From SIG565 sp045594065 (GTDB lineage Bacteria; Bacillota; Clostridia; Oscillospirales; Acutalibacteraceae), in the NCBI GenBank assembly GCA_045594065.1, contig JAZNXU010000014.1, positions 1 to 64,000 of the forward strand: a stretch of 64,000 nucleotides of DNA, read 5' to 3'. The position numbers and the translations under genes were made by a program. Of the stretch, positions 60,820 to 64,000 are shown one piece after another; positions within the stretch are counted from its first letter, which is position 1; every line of letters begins with the position of its first letter. The notes under the pieces are model-generated. The model was not told where the DNA came from. It saw only the letters and a list, made by a program, of their open reading frames with translations, and made no database searches.

Positions 60820-61535
60820 AAAAAGAGCCTTTAGGAAAAGGCTTTTACATAAATGTATCAAAAAATCACACCTTTGGTACCGATGCAATTGTACTTTCTA
60901 ACTTTGCGGCAGCCCGAAAGACGGATAAAATGCTCGACCTCGGCACAGGCTGTGGAATTATCCCGCTTTTAATGCTCAGAGACGGTAATTTGTTTTCTGC
61001 CACAGGTGTTGAAATAAGCGAAGAGGCGTGTTTCCTTGCCGAGCAAACAAAAAACGATTTAAAGCTTGATAAATTCACCGTAATTAACAGTGATTTGAAC
61101 GATTTAAAGGGTAAAACCGATTTTGGATGTTATACCCTTGTCACCTGCAATCCGCCCTACAAAGCGCCCGATGCGGGACTTAAAAATCCGAACGAGCGCC
61201 TACGCGTTGCACGGCACGAGGTTGCTTGTACATTAGAGGATATTGTATCTGTATCCTCCCGCCTATTGCAGACCTCGGGCAGATTTTGTATTTGCCAGCG
61301 CCCTGAGCGTATGGCAGAATTAATCGACCTTTTAAGACAGTACAAATTGGAGCCTAAAAGACTTCGCCTTGTAGCGCAAGATGTTGGTCGCGAGCCATGG
61401 CTTATTATGCTTGAAGCCAAAAAGTGCGCCAAAACAGGGCTTAGAATTGAGCCGATGCTTTATATTGAGCGTGACGGCTGTCTTAGCGATGAAATGATAA
61501 AAATTTACGGAACTTACAAGGAGGCTTACCTTTAA
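60804..61535 (+). CDS. tRNA1(Val) (adenine(37)-N6)-methyltransferase (YabB/TrmN6-like)
   Basis: A 243-residue SAM methyltransferase for A37 of tRNA-Val. It has the SAM motif LDLGTGCGIIPLLML near residue 45 and catalytic NPPYK near 116, followed by a basic RVARHEVACTLED block. It overlaps cysS by 16 bp. In Bacillus the order is yabB-yazA-yabC(rsmI); here the GIY-YIG gene is missing and rsmI follows directly. Confidence 0.9.
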   Translation: MEQSIKKEPLGKGFYINVSKNHTFGTDAIVLSNFAAARKTDKMLDLGTGCGIIPLLMLRDGNLFSATGVEISEEACFLAEQTKNDLKLDKFTVINSDLNDLKGKTDFGCYTLVTCNPPYKAPDAGLKNPNERLRVARHEVACTLEDIVSVSSRLLQTSGRFCICQRPERMAELIDLLRQYKLEPKRLRLVAQDVGREPWLIMLEAKKCAKTGLRIEPMLYIERDGCLSDEMIKIYGTYKEAYL

Positions 61536-62360
61536 ATGAGCGCAAAACTCTATATTGTAGGCACCCCCATAGGCAATTTAGGAGATATTTCTCCCCGAGC
61601 ACTCGACACTTTGGCAGCTGTAGATTTTATTGCTGCTGAGGACACCCGCGTTACATCTAAGTTGCTTAATCATTTTGCGATAAAAAAGCCGCTGATTTCC
61701 TATTTTGAGCATAACAAACGCGAAAAGGGCGAAATTATAATTGACCGCATTTTATCGGGAGAATCCTGCGCGCTTGTAACCGATGCCGGTATGCCTGCAA
61801 TTTCCGACCCAGGTGAAGATTTGGTGGCTTTAGCCCACGAAAGGGGTGTTACCGTAGAATCGGTACCCGGCCCCACCGCCGTTACAACGGCGTTAGCGCT
61901 ATCAGGTATGCCCAGCGGAAGATTTTGTTTTGAGGGCTTTTTATCGGTTAATAAAATAAGCCGAAAAGAACACCTTGAATCACTTATAAACGAAAAGCGG
62001 ACGATGATTTTTTACGAAGCTCCGCACAAGCTCAAAAACACTATTTGCGATATGTTCGAAATTTTCGGTGACCGTGAAGTTGCCGTTATAAAAGAGCTTA
62101 CAAAAATTCACGAAACCGTGCTTAAAACAACCCTTTCAGCGGCATTGTCACATTTTGAGGATAACCCGCCTAAGGGCGAATATGTTTTAATTATTTCGGG
62201 CAAAAAAGAGGATGAAAAAACAGAATTTACCCTTGCCGCCGCCGAAAAAATCGCCCGAGATTTGATAAAAAACGGCCAATCCACTTCAGATGCCGCAAAG
62301 CAGGCGGCAAAGCTTACGGGAATAAAAAAAAGTGATATTTACAAGGCTATTTTAGGTTAA
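61536..62360 (+). CDS. rsmI: 16S rRNA (cytidine(1402)-2'-O)-methyltransferase RsmI
   Basis: Adds a 2'-O-methyl to C1402 in the decoding centre. The 274-residue tetrapyrrole-methylase-fold protein has LYIVGTPIGNLGDISPRAL at the N-terminus, AAEDTRVTSKLL near residue 33, ALVTDAGMPAISDPGEDLV near 78, and VPGPTAVTTALALSG near 110. Its ATG follows the previous stop directly, after CAAGGAGG. It converges with spoIID with a 4-bp overlap and no terminator between. Confidence 0.95.
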   Translation: MSAKLYIVGTPIGNLGDISPRALDTLAAVDFIAAEDTRVTSKLLNHFAIKKPLISYFEHNKREKGEIIIDRILSGESCALVTDAGMPAISDPGEDLVALAHERGVTVESVPGPTAVTTALALSGMPSGRFCFEGFLSVNKISRKEHLESLINEKRTMIFYEAPHKLKNTICDMFEIFGDREVAVIKELTKIHETVLKTTLSAALSHFEDNPPKGEYVLIISGKKEDEKTEFTLAAAEKIARDLIKNGQSTSDAAKQAAKLTGIKKSDIYKAILG

Positions 62361-63328
62361 TTCTTTACAATTTCACAGTTAGGGTAGTACCATAAAAGTA
62401 TTTCCTTATAGGTGCCGCCCTGCTGTGCCATATACTGAGCCCCCGACTGACTAAGCCCCACACCGTGACCGTAACCGCGGACGGTAAAGGTGAACTCGCC
62501 GTTACTGCACGATACATCAAAATTTGCCGAACGAAGTGAAAAAATATTTCTAATTTCGGCGCCCGTTAGAGTTTTTCCGCATATTGTTACATCTTCAACA
62601 TATCCGTTTGGGCGATGCTTTACTTCACTTATCCAACCGCTTGCATCTCCTGATGTTTCAACCTTTTCTTTAATTTTTGCGGTAAATTCCTGCTCGGACA
62701 GGCTCACTTTTGAAGTATAATCGGAATTAAGCAAATCCCCTATGCTGTCACGCACAATAAGGTATGGCAAATCTTGTCCGAAAACCGACTTACAGCTCTC
62801 GGTCTTGCCTGCTGAAATTGCGTGATATAACGCTAAAATCGGTTTGCCCCCGTAGCTTATATACTCCCCCTCAACCGAAGCCAGCGCATTTTTTATCTTT
62901 TTTTCATACAAATCGGCATTTTTGCCCCATTTTTCGCGGGCTTCTGATAGCGTAATATACCGCTGGTTGGTTGCGGAAGAATCAGTTATATCATATTCTT
63001 TATCGGCATTTGTGTTTTTTTGGTAGAGCGCATATGTATACGCTGCAACTGCTTGAGCTTTAAGAGCCTCATCACTATATGAGGCGGGCATTTCTGCCGC
63101 TACAACGCCTAAAATATAATCCGAAAAAGCAATTTCCTCAACTGTGTTGCTTTCGCTTTTTAGAACCTTTATTTTTGCGGTGTTATCAATATTGGTTTGA
63201 ATGCTGTCGCTTAATTTGCCGCCTGTTAATATGCTTTTTTCACTGTCCTTTGCTTTTAGTGATAAAAGCGGCAAAAGCAGCATAAAAAATATAAGCGTAA
63301 CTGCTATTATTACATAAATGTTTTTCAT
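62357..63328 (-). CDS. spoIID: stage II sporulation protein D
   Basis: A peptidoglycan lytic transglycosylase that, with SpoIIM and SpoIIP, drives engulfment of the forespore. The 323-residue protein has one N-terminal membrane anchor, then the SpoIID domain. The catalytic Glu is in YILGVVAAEMPASYSDEALKAQAVAAYTYAL near residue 85. The C-terminal YGHGVGLSQSGAQYMAQQG is the family signature. It implies a spore-forming lineage. The promoter was not clear; a SigmaE site would be expected. Confidence 0.95.
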   Translation of the reverse strand: MKNIYVIIAVTLIFFMLLLPLLSLKAKDSEKSILTGGKLSDSIQTNIDNTAKIKVLKSESNTVEEIAFSDYILGVVAAEMPASYSDEALKAQAVAAYTYALYQKNTNADKEYDITDSSATNQRYITLSEAREKWGKNADLYEKKIKNALASVEGEYISYGGKPILALYHAISAGKTESCKSVFGQDLPYLIVRDSIGDLLNSDYTSKVSLSEQEFTAKIKEKVETSGDASGWISEVKHRPNGYVEDVTICGKTLTGAEIRNIFSLRSANFDVSCSNGEFTFTVRGYGHGVGLSQSGAQYMAQQGGTYKEILLWYYPNCEIVKN

Positions 63329-63409
63329 TTTATTCCCCTGTGTTTTTTACTATATGTATATTATTTTTTATTACTAAAAATAACATAAATTTTTAAGTGA
63401 GATGATTTT

Positions 63410-64000
63410 ATGAAAATTCCGTTTAAAAAAGTCGGCGTTCTTATCGCCAGCTGCGCACTTTGCTTTACACTGTTGCGTGTTTTGCAAATATTTTTCTGCA
63501 TTGAGCCTTCTTCAGGCTTTTTCAAATCCGGCTATGCTGCAATAGGCACCGAGCTTAGCGTTGTTATATTTGCTTTTACGCTAATAAGCGTGCTTTTCTC
63601 GTTTTCTGAGCGAAAGGCACCCGCACAATATCCAAAAAACACACCGTTGCTTTCGGTTGGCTATATTCTCCTCTCGGCTTTTTTAGTGGCGGATTTATTA
63701 TTTTTTCCAACTACCTTTTCAGCTCCGCTTTGGCAAATTGTAATATATTTTGTTACGGGTGCTATAAGCACACTTCTTATTCTGTTAACGGGTATTTCTT
63801 TCTTTGTAAAGCTTGATTTCCTTTCCTTTTTAGGTTTTAAAAACGGCAGTTTTCCGTCTGTTTGTACGATTTTCCCGCTTGTTTTTTGGATTATAAGAAC
63901 CATTATTTATTTTTCTTTCTTTACCGAAATTGCCGTAATTTCCGACCTTGTGTTTGAAATTTTAGCTCTTATATCTGTAATGATATTCCTTTTGTATGTT
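63410..64000 (+). CDS. polytopic membrane protein, N-terminal part, cut by window edge
   Basis: An open frame of 197 codons with no stop before the end of the window, starting ATG 63410, with a modest GTGAGATGA site. It has about five membrane helices: residues 10-30, 48-68, 86-103, 113-133 and 160-195, separated by short charged loops. The codon use and phase are like the neighbours. I do not recognise the family. It is divergent from spoIID. Confidence 0.65.
   Translation, partial: MKIPFKKVGVLIASCALCFTLLRVLQIFFCIEPSSGFFKSGYAAIGTELSVVIFAFTLISVLFSFSERKAPAQYPKNTPLLSVGYILLSAFLVADLLFFPTTFSAPLWQIVIYFVTGAISTLLILLTGISFFVKLDFLSFLGFKNGSFPSVCTIFPLVFWIIRTIIYFSFFTEIAVISDLVFEILALISVMIFLLYV

Noticed and set aside
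53..64000. CRISPR arrays, prophage, known defence systems
   Set aside because: No regularly spaced repeats, integrase, terminase or recognised defence genes were found by eye.

Overview
The window looks like the chromosome of an anaerobic, low-to-moderate GC Gram-positive of the class Clostridia, probably Oscillospirales/Ruminococcaceae-like. This is an inference from gene content, not a database match. The signs are: a spoIID sporulation gene; AGGAGG-type ribosome binding sites and sigma-A promoters with 17-bp spacers; a cysteine T-box leader; homodimeric GlyRS; GTP-dependent PEP carboxykinase; indolepyruvate:ferredoxin oxidoreductase; a membrane pyrophosphatase; and lipoproteins with lipoboxes. 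No phage, CRISPR array or known defence system is visible. Most of the window is ordinary, densely packed chromosome.

Layout. 1-8.2 kb: a frameshifted secreted protein, a Na/Pi cotransporter, glyS, two small conserved proteins, pckG, a U32 peptidase and zapA. 8.4-13.3 kb: a cytoplasmic-looking beta-helix protein, a CapA-like protein, archaeal-type phosphoglycerate mutase, a small membrane protein and rpsO. 13.3-23.8 kb: pnp with a long hairpin leader, a divergent sodium:solute symporter and acyl-CoA ligase, then iorA-iorB-paaK-ACT for arylpyruvate oxidation. Two 275-bp copies of one MITE-like repeat, in opposite orientation, flank the pnp-to-ligase segment. 23.9-33.6 kb: a nine-gene surface-glycan operon on the minus strand (aminotransferase, sugar-phosphate transferase, LicD, TagB/F-like, IspD/TarI-like, SDR epimerase, acyltransferase, O-antigen ligase, flippase). 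33.7-37.4 kb: a heterodimeric ABC exporter. 37.6-41.7 kb: ktrB-ktrA-hppA, joining K+ uptake to a pyrophosphatase with the K+-dependent signature.

41.8-43.2 kb: an MBL hydrolase, a repeat-rich spacer and tRNA-Arg(ACG). The spacer holds a second copy of the tRNA terminator, a 21-bp copy of the tRNA 3' end closing a structured element, and further inverted repeats. 43.3-49.4 kb: a DUF3048 lipoprotein, then the origin-proximal set mnmE-mnmG-rsmG-parB/noc on the minus strand. 49.5-54.9 kb: a lipoprotein with DxNGDG repeats, a response regulator and histidine kinase, a DUF1385 protein and prmC. 54.9-58.5 kb: recA-recX-rimO-pgsA. 58.5-62.4 kb: a T-box(Cys)-controlled cysE-cysS-trmN6-rsmI run. The window ends with spoIID (minus) and a membrane protein cut by the window edge.

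The least explained parts are the tRNA-Arg-associated structured repeat, the paired 275-bp elements, the pnp leader hairpin, and the glycan operon that lacks conventional glycosyltransferases. None of these could be searched against databases here.
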